Assembly: GCA_014801785.1 (NCBI GenBank)
Contig: JAAVDN010000006.1
Location: 26,511-75,168 of the forward strand
Length of the DNA: 48,658 bases
From: Bacteroides sp.
Lineage (GTDB): Bacteria; Bacteroidota; Bacteroidia; Bacteroidales; Muribaculaceae
Direction: 5' to 3'
The translations under genes and the position numbers were made by a program. This document shows, piece by piece, positions 16,852-24,687 of the stretch. Position 1 is the first letter of the stretch, and the number at the start of each line of letters is the position of its first letter. The notes under the pieces are model-generated. The model was not told the origin of the DNA, did not search any database, and saw only the letters and a program-made list of their open reading frames with translations.

Positions 16852-18465
16852 ATGTATATAAAATTTTTCACGTGTCATGCGGATTCTTTCGTAAAAGGCC
16901 CGAGGGACTTAGTTTCCGAGAAGTCTGGGCTATTAGATCCTAATGGGTCTTCGGCAGTCTATCCAGAATCAACCGAGTCCTATTGGGCTTCTGTGGCATT
17001 CCACAACAGTGGCAAGGTGTGGCAGAGTCGGGTAGTTCTCCTGATTGTTTTAATTCTGAGTTTGATCAGCTATCCGTTAACTCTCAAAGCAGAAATTCTT
17101 TACCAAGGAGAATACGCCTTTTCAATAATCTCTAATTTAGAGAGATTATGCGCACTTGAGTATAATGACAAGCAACCATATCAGGGTGATTTCATAATTC
17201 CGGAATCTATCGAATACGACGGTGAAGTCTACAGAGTGTATCAAGTGAACGCAAGAGCTTTCGAATCTTCTTATGATCCTTATGAAGGGCATGAGGTAGG
17301 CAAACTCACTTCTCTTACAATTCCTCCTACATTAAAGGTATTAAAAAATCCAGTATTTGGTGATAATATTTGGAGTCTTAAAAAATTAATTATTCAAGAT
17401 TCCCCGGATGAACTGGCATTGGGTACTCTTTCTCATCATGAGCTAGGAGTATCGATAAAAGAATTATATTTAGGACGGAATGTATCCTTTGAGATATGGC
17501 GTCGGGACAATTACAATCCCGGTTGGCCCTACGGTCCTTTCGGTTATATTGAAAAGGTTGTGATGTCAGATTATGTTACTAAAATACCCAGTTATCTTTT
17601 CCGTGGTTGTTCTCGGACAATTAAAGAATTAGTATTTAGTCCCAATATAATTGAAATTGGCGAATTCTCGTTTATAAATGCGTTATCTATAACTAGTTTA
17701 ACTATACCTGAGCATGTGGTAAAAATTGACAATTATGCCTTTAGTGATAATTCAAGTCTGCAGGATGTTATATTGCCATCATGTTTAGAAGAAATAGGCT
17801 CCTATGCCTTCGGTAGTAGTTATCGAGGTTGGGAAGAAAATATTAGCGTAGTACTCTGTCATGCTACTGTTCCTCCGCTTGCTTCCGGAACTGCATTCGG
17901 AAAACGATCTAAGAGTATAAGGCTGAGAGTTCCATCTGAAGCTGTAAGGGAATATAAAGAGGCTGAAACATGGAAGGAATTCGGAGATATACTTTCATTA
18001 GACGGTGTCTCCTCGCCTTATCCTAATGTAGTATCATTGTCATGCCTATTTGATAATGGAAGTTTAATAAGAGAGAATGTTAGGAGCGGAGAATCCAAAA
18101 CTCTCGAATTTAAGGCAGCCGATGGTTATGTTATTCATTCCGTGTCTGTAAATGGAGATGAGATGGATAGATTATCAGGTGAGTATGTCTCCCTTCAACT
18201 AGAGTCTATTAATGAGGATACTTGTATTCAGGTAATTTACGAAGAGATAGGAGACTCTTCGATCGTTCAAAAGAGAGTTTCTGATATAAGAATTGGAATT
18301 GACTGTAACATTATTAAGATATTTGGTAATTTTAATTCGGCAAAACTATTCTCTGTTGCAGGAGAGTGCTTGTATGCTGGTTCGGCAGATACAATCGAAA
18401 TTAGCCAGAAGGGATTGATGATATTAGAAGTTGATTCGCGAAGATTCAAGTTTATGATATTTTGA
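16852..18465 (+). CDS. BspA-type leucine-rich repeat surface protein
   Basis: LRR_5/BspA-like repeats are visible: LTSLTIPPTLKVLKNPVF, IKELVFSPNIIEIGEFSF, ITSLTIPEHVVKIDNYAF and LQDVILPSCLEEIGSYAF. These form a right-handed solenoid used for adhesion in Bacteroidetes. A beta domain (GYVIHSVSVNGDEM) and a short C-terminal domain (AKLFSVAGECLYAG, then LEVDSRRFKFMIF) resembling a sorting domain follow. The start is uncertain. ATG 16852 puts 55 residues before the only signal-peptide-like segment (RVVLLIVLILSLISYPLTLKA), while GTG 17017 would place that segment at the N-terminus. The gene is much AT-richer than most of the window, suggesting horizontal transfer. A partner or ligand cannot be named. 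Confidence 0.75.
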   Translation: MYIKFFTCHADSFVKGPRDLVSEKSGLLDPNGSSAVYPESTESYWASVAFHNSGKVWQSRVVLLIVLILSLISYPLTLKAEILYQGEYAFSIISNLERLCALEYNDKQPYQGDFIIPESIEYDGEVYRVYQVNARAFESSYDPYEGHEVGKLTSLTIPPTLKVLKNPVFGDNIWSLKKLIIQDSPDELALGTLSHHELGVSIKELYLGRNVSFEIWRRDNYNPGWPYGPFGYIEKVVMSDYVTKIPSYLFRGCSRTIKELVFSPNIIEIGEFSFINALSITSLTIPEHVVKIDNYAFSDNSSLQDVILPSCLEEIGSYAFGSSYRGWEENISVVLCHATVPPLASGTAFGKRSKSIRLRVPSEAVREYKEAETWKEFGDILSLDGVSSPYPNVVSLSCLFDNGSLIRENVRSGESKTLEFKAADGYVIHSVSVNGDEMDRLSGEYVSLQLESINEDTCIQVIYEEIGDSSIVQKRVSDIRIGIDCNIIKIFGNFNSAKLFSVAGECLYAGSADTIEISQKGLMILEVDSRRFKFMIF

Positions 18466-18500
18466 AAGTAAGGCTGTCCAAGAGAGGACAGCCTTACTTT
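18465..18500 (+). terminator. Terminator after the LRR gene
   Basis: AAAGTAAGGCTGTCC (18465-18479) and GGACAGCCTTACTTT (18486-18500) form a perfect 15-bp stem that begins inside the stop codon. The T-run is short (within the stem and ACTTTATAT). Confidence 0.75.
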
Positions 18501-18647
18501 ATATGAATTCTTTTGGTTCTAATAGACGATAATGGGACTCTGATTCTTAGTCCAAAATAATTTGACGGTTGCCAACCATCCGACATAACTTTCGCTTACT
18601 TTTGGTGCAGGGCTACGAGAGTGTGGTTATTTAAAACGTTGTATTTA

Positions 18648-18740
18648 CTATCGGAGGGAGAGTTCAGTGTCGTTGGCGGCGATGATGAAGAGCTGGCGTG
18701 AGTCCAATGGCGAAGCGACCGACGTAGTCGGTCAATTTAT
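18648..18740 (-). pseudogene. Remnant of a PDDEXK_9-type AAA-ATPase gene
   Basis: Read on the - strand, the frame gives KLTDYVGRFA. After correcting one extra T it continues AMDSRQLFIIAANDTE, and the stop is at 18648-18650. The intact ATPase at 13220-14782 has SRDYGGRFAMDTRQIFIIGANYTD at the same place near its C-terminus. Only the last 30 residues survive, with one frameshift, directly after the stop codon of the AAA_14 gene. Confidence 0.75.
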
Positions 18741-20111
18741 TTACCTGTCGGCGGTGCCGTAGCGGGAGATGGCGTATGCAGGAATGATGAGGATCTCGGC
18801 AGGGGAATTCCCGTTCGAGATTTCCAGTCGTCCGAAATTCTCCAGAGAGCATCGTAGGCCGGTCGTCAGATTTTTCTTTTCCATGAACAGGCGCAGGCTT
18901 TTCATCTTGCCGCTCGTTCCGGCTTTTACCTCCAAAGGCAATACCTTCCCTTGATTACCGAGAATATAATCCACTTCCGAGGATGTACCGGATGCTATGT
19001 TCTGCCAATAATACATGAAACAACGCCTTCGAGAGTCGGAATTCTTCAATAATTCCAAGCCCACGGACAATTCAGCCATTGCTCCCTTATTGACCAAGTC
19101 GGCGGCAGATCCCGTCAGGATCAGTTCGGTGAGCTCGTTCTGCCCGGCCTGGTCAAACGACATGGCCCGCATCAACAGACCGGTATCCAAATAAAGGTAC
19201 TTGAAAAATTTAGGATTGACTTCAGCTCCCAAAGGAAGACCGTTGGCGGTGGAATACTCCACAAGATGTATCAACCCTGCATCTTTAAGCATAGTCAGGG
19301 CTTGCTTCACGTCGTTTTCATGGTAGCCTCCTGCGACGTTGCTATACATGAATTTACGACCTACTTGTCGGATGACACTTTGCAAAGTGTTGTTAAGTAA
19401 CGTGATATCCACCGATTTGGCATATTTGTTGAAGTCATCGTAATATGACTCCTGGATGTCCGTCAGTTCATCGATGCATACGTTGAAATCGCGAGTCTCT
19501 ACCCACGCGTTGACGCTTGCGGGCATTCCTCCGACAATCAGGAACATGCGGTAGCTGTTTACCAATTGAGAGTGGAGCGGCTCGAAAAGCGGTGAGTCGG
19601 GGGAGGCCTCACATATAGCGGTCGTCCATGCGTCTTTCTGCTCAGCCCATAGATATTCCTCGTAATCCATAGGGTACATATACATCGAGGTGATTCTGCC
19701 GACACCGTAGGAGGGCATCTTCTTGATTGCGAATTCAAGCAATGAACCTGCGGCTATGACGTGAAGTCCGGGTAACCGCTCCTTAAAGAACCATAGCGCA
19801 TGAATGGCTGCAGGACAGACCTGCACTTCGTCCAGAAACAGCAGTGTCTTTCCCTCTACTATCGTCTGGCCGAAGAGAATACCGAGACGATTGCATATTT
19901 CCTCGATTTCCAGATTCATCTCGAACAGTCTGCGCGCTTCCGGGACCTCTTCGAAATTCACTTCCAGAAAACTGTCAAATGATTCCCCTAAATGTCTTAC
20001 GGAATAAGATTTACCGACTTGTCGCGCTCCGCGCAGGAGTAAGGGTTTCCGCCGTGGGGACTCCTTCCATTTCAGCAGTTGAGCGTCTATTTTTCGTCTT
20101 AGATACTTCAT
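18741..20111 (-). CDS. AAA_14 ATPase with C-terminal DUF4143 domain
   Basis: ATG 20111 (MKYLRRKID) is preferred over an earlier in-frame ATG at 20168 because family members start this way. The product has 456 residues. Walker A is LLRGARQVGKSYSVRHL and Walker B TLLFLDEVQ, followed by AAGSLLEFAI (sensor region) and the GMP-x3-W type segment LIVGGMPASVNAWVE typical of these proteins. The C-terminal DUF4143 part contains SEVDYILGNQGKVLPLEVKAG, a D...ExK pattern of a PD-(D/E)XK fold. These ATPases are widespread accessory genes in Bacteroidales; claims of a toxin or defence role are not established. It is monocistronic as far as can be seen, between a decayed ATPase remnant and a tandem repeat. 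Confidence 0.88.
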   Translation of the reverse strand: MKYLRRKIDAQLLKWKESPRRKPLLLRGARQVGKSYSVRHLGESFDSFLEVNFEEVPEARRLFEMNLEIEEICNRLGILFGQTIVEGKTLLFLDEVQVCPAAIHALWFFKERLPGLHVIAAGSLLEFAIKKMPSYGVGRITSMYMYPMDYEEYLWAEQKDAWTTAICEASPDSPLFEPLHSQLVNSYRMFLIVGGMPASVNAWVETRDFNVCIDELTDIQESYYDDFNKYAKSVDITLLNNTLQSVIRQVGRKFMYSNVAGGYHENDVKQALTMLKDAGLIHLVEYSTANGLPLGAEVNPKFFKYLYLDTGLLMRAMSFDQAGQNELTELILTGSAADLVNKGAMAELSVGLELLKNSDSRRRCFMYYWQNIASGTSSEVDYILGNQGKVLPLEVKAGTSGKMKSLRLFMEKKNLTTGLRCSLENFGRLEISNGNSPAEILIIPAYAISRYGTADR

Positions 20112-20185
20112 TTCTCGGTCGCATTGATGATAGGGTGCTAAGTTAATGAATAAATCCCATATAACCAAATAGTTAGGTGAATATT

Positions 20186-20280
20186 TTAGAAAATATAGAG
20201 GAATAATAGGGTGTTTTTATGACTTTTTATAGAGTAATAATCCGGGGTTTTATGACTTTTTATAGAGGAATAATCCGGGA
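20186..20280. repeat. Tandem 33-bp repeat
   Basis: Two near-identical 33-bp units starting TTTTATGACTTTTTATAGAG lie at 20215-20247 and 20248-20280 and differ at only a few positions. A degenerate third copy (ATATAGAGGAATAATAGGG) lies just upstream, from about 20186. They occupy the gap between the 5' end of the AAA_14 gene and the 3' end of the fructokinase gene. Confidence 0.8.
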
Positions 20281-20288
20281 AATATGTG

Positions 20289-20323
20289 GCCCCGCCGGAT
20301 GTCTTCACAGGCTCCGGCGGGGC
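20289..20323 (-). terminator. Hairpin at the 3' end of the fructokinase operon
   Basis: GCCCCGCCGGA (20289-20299) and TCCGGCGGGGC (20313-20323) form a perfect 11-bp GC stem right after the fructokinase stop. On the - strand it is followed by CACATATTTCCC, so the T-tract is poor. Confidence 0.6.
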
Positions 20324-20333
20324 TTATGGTTAT

Positions 20334-21215
20334 TTAGCGGGTGAGGTCGGCAGGGAGGAGAGGCATGGCGCCGTTCTGAGTGCAGACGTAGGCGGAGACA
20401 TCGACAGCCGTACGGTGGGCTTCCACAACACTCTTCCCTTTCAGCAGACAGGAAATGAAAGCGGCCGTGAAGGAATCACCCGCGCCGACAGTGTCGGCGA
20501 CCTCAACTTTCGGAGTCTCGACGAAGGAGACACTCCCCGGCTGGAAGACATAGCTGCCGTTGATGCCGCAGGTAAGAATAAGCATCTTCAGATTATACTT
20601 CCCGAGCAGAATCCAGCACTTGTCCTGGAGGTCAATCCCCGGATAGCCGAACAGACGCGAGATCGTCACAAGCTCCTCGTCATTGATCTTGAGGATATTG
20701 CAATGCTTCATCGAGTCGGTCAGAATATCCTTGGTATAGAAATTCTGACGCAGATTGATATCGAAGACCTTCAGCGCATCGTTCTCTTCCGGAATAGCAT
20801 CGAGGAACGCATTGATGGTCTCGCGCGAGACAATATTGCGTTGCGCAAGAGAGCCGAAGCAGACGGCGCGTGTATTCTTGGCAAGCTCTATCAGGTCCGG
20901 AGTCAGCGGGATATTGTCCCAAGCCACATTCTCCTTGATCTCATACTGCGGAACGCCATCGGAGTCAAGTTCAACCTGAACGGTACCGGTCGGATAGGGA
21001 ACCGACGCCAGATTGAAATTAAGTTTCTTCTCATTGAACTGCTCTACCAGCTCCTGTCCGAGCTTGTCTTCTCCGATAGCTGAGACCGCGATGGAGGGGA
21101 GACCGAACTGGCCGACATGGTATGCGAAATTGGCGGGAGCGCCTCCGATTTTCTTTCCTTCAGGCAGAACATCCCAGAGGGCTTCCCCCATACCGACTAT
21201 CATTTTCTCTTTCAT
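20334..21215 (-). CDS. Fructokinase (PfkB family)
   Basis: This cytoplasmic sugar kinase probably phosphorylates fructose taken up by the neighbouring permease to fructose 6-phosphate. The 293 residues show the PfkB signatures: GMGEALWDVLPEG and GGAPANFAYH at the N-terminus, FDINLRQNFY in the middle, and DTVGAGDSF (241-249) with catalytic Asp247 near the C-terminus. Length is normal for fructokinases of fructan loci. It is the last gene of a - strand set GH32, MFS permease, fructokinase, the order expected of a fructan utilisation locus (as with fructokinase in the Bacteroides thetaiotaomicron levan locus). A 138-bp gap with a GC hairpin separates it from the permease. Confidence is high for the family and good for the substrate, from context. 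Confidence 0.9.
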   Translation of the reverse strand: MKEKMIVGMGEALWDVLPEGKKIGGAPANFAYHVGQFGLPSIAVSAIGEDKLGQELVEQFNEKKLNFNLASVPYPTGTVQVELDSDGVPQYEIKENVAWDNIPLTPDLIELAKNTRAVCFGSLAQRNIVSRETINAFLDAIPEENDALKVFDINLRQNFYTKDILTDSMKHCNILKINDEELVTISRLFGYPGIDLQDKCWILLGKYNLKMLILTCGINGSYVFQPGSVSFVETPKVEVADTVGAGDSFTAAFISCLLKGKSVVEAHRTAVDVSAYVCTQNGAMPLLPADLTR

Positions 21216-21254
21216 AATGGTATTAACTGTTTAGTGTCATTAGGTTTTTTGAAC

Positions 21255-21287
21255 CCCCGGCGCAGGGATTTGAAGTCTGCGCCGGGG
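21255..21287. other. Intercistronic GC hairpin
   Basis: CCCCGGCGCAG (21255-21265) and CTGCGCCGGGG (21277-21287) form an 11-bp stem between the permease and fructokinase genes. On the - strand it is followed by an A-run, not a T-run, so it is probably a stability or processing element rather than a terminator. Confidence 0.55.
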
Positions 21288-21353
21288 ACCTGTTGAAAGT
21301 ATAACGTCATTTAGTTAGGAATTACCGAAAATTTTTCAGCTTTCTGAAAATGT

Positions 21354-22540
21354 TCAGGCTTTCTTCATCTTGAAATTATAGAAGAGAAGATAAAGGACGC
21401 CGACGGCCATAACCGCTACCGCGCCATTCTGCGAATTGACGGCGTCGGAGCAGAATCCCATGAGGATAGGGAAGATAGTGCCTCCGAAGAGACCCATGAT
21501 CATAAGGCCCGAAACCTCGTTCTTCTCGTTGGGGACGTGATTGAGCGCCTGGGCGAAGACCATTGAGAAGATATTGGAATTACCGAAACCTATAAGCGCT
21601 ATGGCAATGTAGATTACCGAGACATGCTGCACGTCGAGGAAGAGGCATATCATTGCCGCGAGCATACAGACAACGCTGACAGCGAAGAAGCGGCGTGCCG
21701 GGAAATGGGCAAGAATCCAGGAGCCCGCGAGACAACCGAGAGTACGGAAGATGAAGTAAAGGCTTGTTGCGAAAGCTGCATCCTCGATAGTCAGTTCGTG
21801 GCGTTCCATAAGGATACGCGGAGCGGTGGTGTTGGTACCGACATCAATGCCGACATGACACATAATTCCGAGGAAGCAGAGAAGCACGAACGGCTTTCCA
21901 AGCAAAGCGAATGAACTGCCGAAACTTGACGCCTTGTCGGGCTTATCCTCCGGAATCGGAGTCCCTCCGAGGATAGCGATAGCGAAGACGCAGATGATGG
22001 CGTAGATGGGGAAGAGCACTCTCCAACCCAGTCCGAACTCCGGAATGACCAGAGTAGCACCCCAGGTCATAATATAGGGAGCCAGGAATGAGGCAATCGC
22101 TTTGACGAACTGACCGAAGGTCAATGTCGAGGCGAGACGCTGAGGCGCGATAAGATTCGAAACAAGAGGATTGAGCGATGTCTGCATCAGAGCGTTGCCG
22201 ATTCCGAGAAAGAAAAGGCGACCAGCATGACACCATAGCTACTTCCGAAAATGGGAACGATGAGGGAGGCCAGGGTGACAACCATCGAGATGATGACTGT
22301 CTTCTTGCGTCCGATGCGGTTCATCAGCAGTCCGGTCGGAACCGAGAAAATGAGGAACCAGAAGAAAACGAGGGAGGGGAAGAGGTTCGCCTGAGAGTCG
22401 GAGAGGTTGAGGTCTTTCTGAACGAAATTGGATCCGACGCCAACCAGGTCAACAAATCCCATCACGAAGAAGCAGAGCATGACCGGAATCAACTGGGCCA
22501 GCGAACTGCTTTTGGGAGCGGAGGTGGTAGTGTTATTCAT
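21354..22540 (-). pseudogene. MFS sugar permease (FucP-like), interrupted by a frameshift
   Basis: Two adjacent frames make up one 12-helix permease of about 395 residues. The 5' part (22540-22187) has helices 1-3 with the loop MNRIGRKKTV and ends in an aberrant tail SESATL. The 3' part (from 22187) begins MQTSLNPLVSNL. If one base is restored in the run at 22206-22216, the sequence reads AFSF-LGIGNALMQTSLNP, the conserved helix-4 motif of the fucose/galactose/glucose permease family. As written, the protein is cut after about 110 residues. In this position a fructose importer of the inner membrane is expected. The gene starts 10 bp after the GH32 stop and is in one operon with it. Sequencing or assembly error cannot be excluded. 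Confidence 0.82.
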
Positions 22541-22550
22541 GGTGAAATAA

Positions 22551-24401
22551 TTATTTTACTCCTTGCGGGACACGTTTGGGGGAGATAGTCCAGACCGAAA
22601 CCGGTTGCACTTTCACCCCGGGACCTTCGGAGCGCAGGGTAAGTGTCGTATAGGGTTTACGCGGGAAAAGGAGGTTGGTCATAGCCAGATGACCACCGTC
22701 GATGAAGGCCTCGATGCTTGAGCGGTCGATGAAGAAGCGGAAGCTGAAAGAGGTCGAGTTTCCGGGCACTTCAGCGAAGGTAACGCCGGAGAAATTATCG
22801 CTGAACGAAACCTCCCCACTCTTCGAGCGGTCCATCGAGAAACGTCGGTCAGCACCGTCGAGCTTCATAACCACCTCCTCGCCGTCAGCATTGGAGAGAA
22901 CGATGCTCAGCTTCTGGTTGTCGGCCACAGTTGCCTCGAACTGAATCTCATAGCCTCCGGTTTCGGAAGAGGGGAGCTGGAAGGATTTACCTTTGGAAGA
23001 GATGGTAGCGCTCCCGAACTTCTTGAGGGAACCGCGTAAGGCGTCAACTTCAGGCGAAGGTGCCGAGGTCAGGTAATATTGTCCGTCGGGAGCCTTGAAA
23101 AGGGAGAGGTCGCGCGGCAAACTGTTGGCGGAACGATATTGCTTTGTAGGCACTTCATTAGCATACTGCCAGTTGCTCATCCAGGCGATGACCGTCTTGC
23201 GGTCGTCAGGCGCGTTGGAGAAGGAGACCGTGGCGTAGTGATCCTTGCCGTAGTCCATCCAGCGGGTGACCTCCGGGGGAGTGTCGCAAGTGAAAGTTTT
23301 CCCGTCGAAATCGCCGACGAAATATTGCGCTGCGGAGCCTCCGAAAGGACCTCCCGGGTTGATATTGATGATCAGAACCCATTTCTTTTCATCAGAACCC
23401 TCGACAGGGACCTCCATAAGGTCAGGACATTCCCAGACCCCGGCCTGCGAGCCGAAACCATGCCCGAACTTGGAGGCTAAGGTCCAGTCCTTGAGATTGG
23501 GAGAAGTATATATCAGAATCTCATGGTCAAGGGCAGAGACCAGAGTCAGTACCCACTGATTATGTCTGGCGTCCCAGAAGAAATTAGGGTCGCGGCTTTC
23601 GCGTTCGTATGCTATAACCGGATTGGCGGCATATTGCGTGAAAGTTTTTCCTCCATCTGTCGAATATGCCATAGACTGGGTCTGGGATGCGCCTGCGGTA
23701 GTGAAGATGGCGACGATGGCATCCTTGCCGAATCCGGCGGTATTATCCTTGTCAACGACAGCCGAACCGGAAAATATTGTGCCTAATGCAGTCGGACGAA
23801 TAGCGATCGGTTGAGCGTCCCAGTTGATAAGGTCCGGAGATGTAGAGTGGCCCCATGTCATATTCTCCCATTTGGACCCGTAGGGATTATACTGATAATA
23901 GAGATGCCAAAGCCCATCCTGGTAGAACATACCGTTCGGGTCATTCATCCATCCGTAGGCTGGAGTATGATGATAAGAAGGGCGCCAATATTCGGTGTTG
24001 GTTGTATCGAAATCGTCAGCGAGGGTCAGCTTATTTGCCCAAGTCGCTTCATCCCCGTCGCGGAGGGTATATCGGTCATTGGTCGTCCGCACATCGAGTA
24101 AAAGATCCTTCCCCTTGAAACGGCGTAGGTCCAGCGGCACATAATAATCTGCCTTTCCGGCGGCAAGCGCGATGTTGATATAGTCTTCCAGATTATTGTC
24201 GGCAACCACCCGGATATGGCTGACAGGTTGCGACTCTTCAACGGGAATGAGGAGGAAATTGGATTCCACATCAGGAATCTTGACCATTATATTATTCGGG
24301 GCGAGATTCAGAATCTCTATTCCCGGAGAGTTCTCTGCCATCATGGAGGCTGGCGCAAGGGAAATCAGCGCGGTTGTCAGGAGTGAATCAAATATCTTCA
24401 T
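22551..24401 (-). CDS. GH32 beta-fructosidase with N-terminal DUF4980-like domain
   Basis: The enzyme is predicted to release fructose from levan, inulin or sucrose oligosaccharides in the periplasm. The 616 residues begin with a signal peptide (about 1-22). An N-terminal beta domain follows (about 25-125; DUF4980-like, often found on Bacteroidetes GH32 enzymes). The five-bladed propeller has all three GH32 catalytic motifs: WMNDPNG (151-157, nucleophile Asp154), RDP (270-272) and WECPDL with acid/base Glu324. A C-terminal beta-sandwich (SVWTISPKRVPQG at the end) is normal for GH32. It is first in the - strand operon with permease and fructokinase and divergent from the hybrid sensor. No lipobox is visible, so a soluble periplasmic enzyme is more likely than a surface lipoprotein. 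Confidence 0.93.
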   Translation of the reverse strand: MKIFDSLLTTALISLAPASMMAENSPGIEILNLAPNNIMVKIPDVESNFLLIPVEESQPVSHIRVVADNNLEDYINIALAAGKADYYVPLDLRRFKGKDLLLDVRTTNDRYTLRDGDEATWANKLTLADDFDTTNTEYWRPSYHHTPAYGWMNDPNGMFYQDGLWHLYYQYNPYGSKWENMTWGHSTSPDLINWDAQPIAIRPTALGTIFSGSAVVDKDNTAGFGKDAIVAIFTTAGASQTQSMAYSTDGGKTFTQYAANPVIAYERESRDPNFFWDARHNQWVLTLVSALDHEILIYTSPNLKDWTLASKFGHGFGSQAGVWECPDLMEVPVEGSDEKKWVLIININPGGPFGGSAAQYFVGDFDGKTFTCDTPPEVTRWMDYGKDHYATVSFSNAPDDRKTVIAWMSNWQYANEVPTKQYRSANSLPRDLSLFKAPDGQYYLTSAPSPEVDALRGSLKKFGSATISSKGKSFQLPSSETGGYEIQFEATVADNQKLSIVLSNADGEEVVMKLDGADRRFSMDRSKSGEVSFSDNFSGVTFAEVPGNSTSFSFRFFIDRSSIEAFIDGGHLAMTNLLFPRKPYTTLTLRSEGPGVKVQPVSVWTISPKRVPQGVK

Positions 24402-24507
24402 GTACGGTTTTAATTGATTTCAAGGAGTTATTACCCTGTCCAACAAGAAATGGATTTTAAAGCTACTTTCCGGCGCCGGAGGGATTCTCTGCGCTCGGAA
24501 GGCATCG

Positions 24508-24574
24508 CAAAGATACGTTGTTGAAAGGAAACGGAGGTAGCACAGCGGTTACAGAGAATGCAACACAGGTAACA
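24508..24574 (-). promoter_or_regulatory. GH32-operon promoter with candidate regulator half-sites
   Basis: On the - strand a -7 box TATCTTTG lies at 24508-24515 (CAAAGATA on +), giving a leader of about 100 nt; no clear -33 is seen. Upstream of it two 7-mers, GGTTACA (24547-24553) and GGTAACA (24568-24574), are 21 bp apart. This is the same spacing as the GTTACA pair upstream of susC. I infer binding sites for the AraC-type output domain of the adjacent hybrid sensor. Confidence 0.45.
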
Positions 24575-24640
24575 ATAATCCCTGAATCAATGAAATAGAA
24601 ACAAAATTCGCATGGATTTGGATTAAAAATCGGGGTATGG

Positions 24641-24671
24641 TTGGCGAATAATCCAAAAACCGTTATATTTG
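24641..24671 (+). promoter_or_regulatory. Promoter of the hybrid two-component gene
   Basis: TTG (24641-24643), 20 bp and TATATTTG (24664-24671) match the phylum consensus. The predicted start is only about 10 nt before the TTG codon at 24688. Confidence 0.75.
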
Positions 24672-24687
24672 CATCCTGCAATCCGAC

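Noticed and set aside
22187-22240. Programmed -1 frameshifting in the permease gene
   Set aside because: No canonical slippery heptamer followed by a strong stem or pseudoknot was seen; a simple base deletion or sequence error is the easier explanation.
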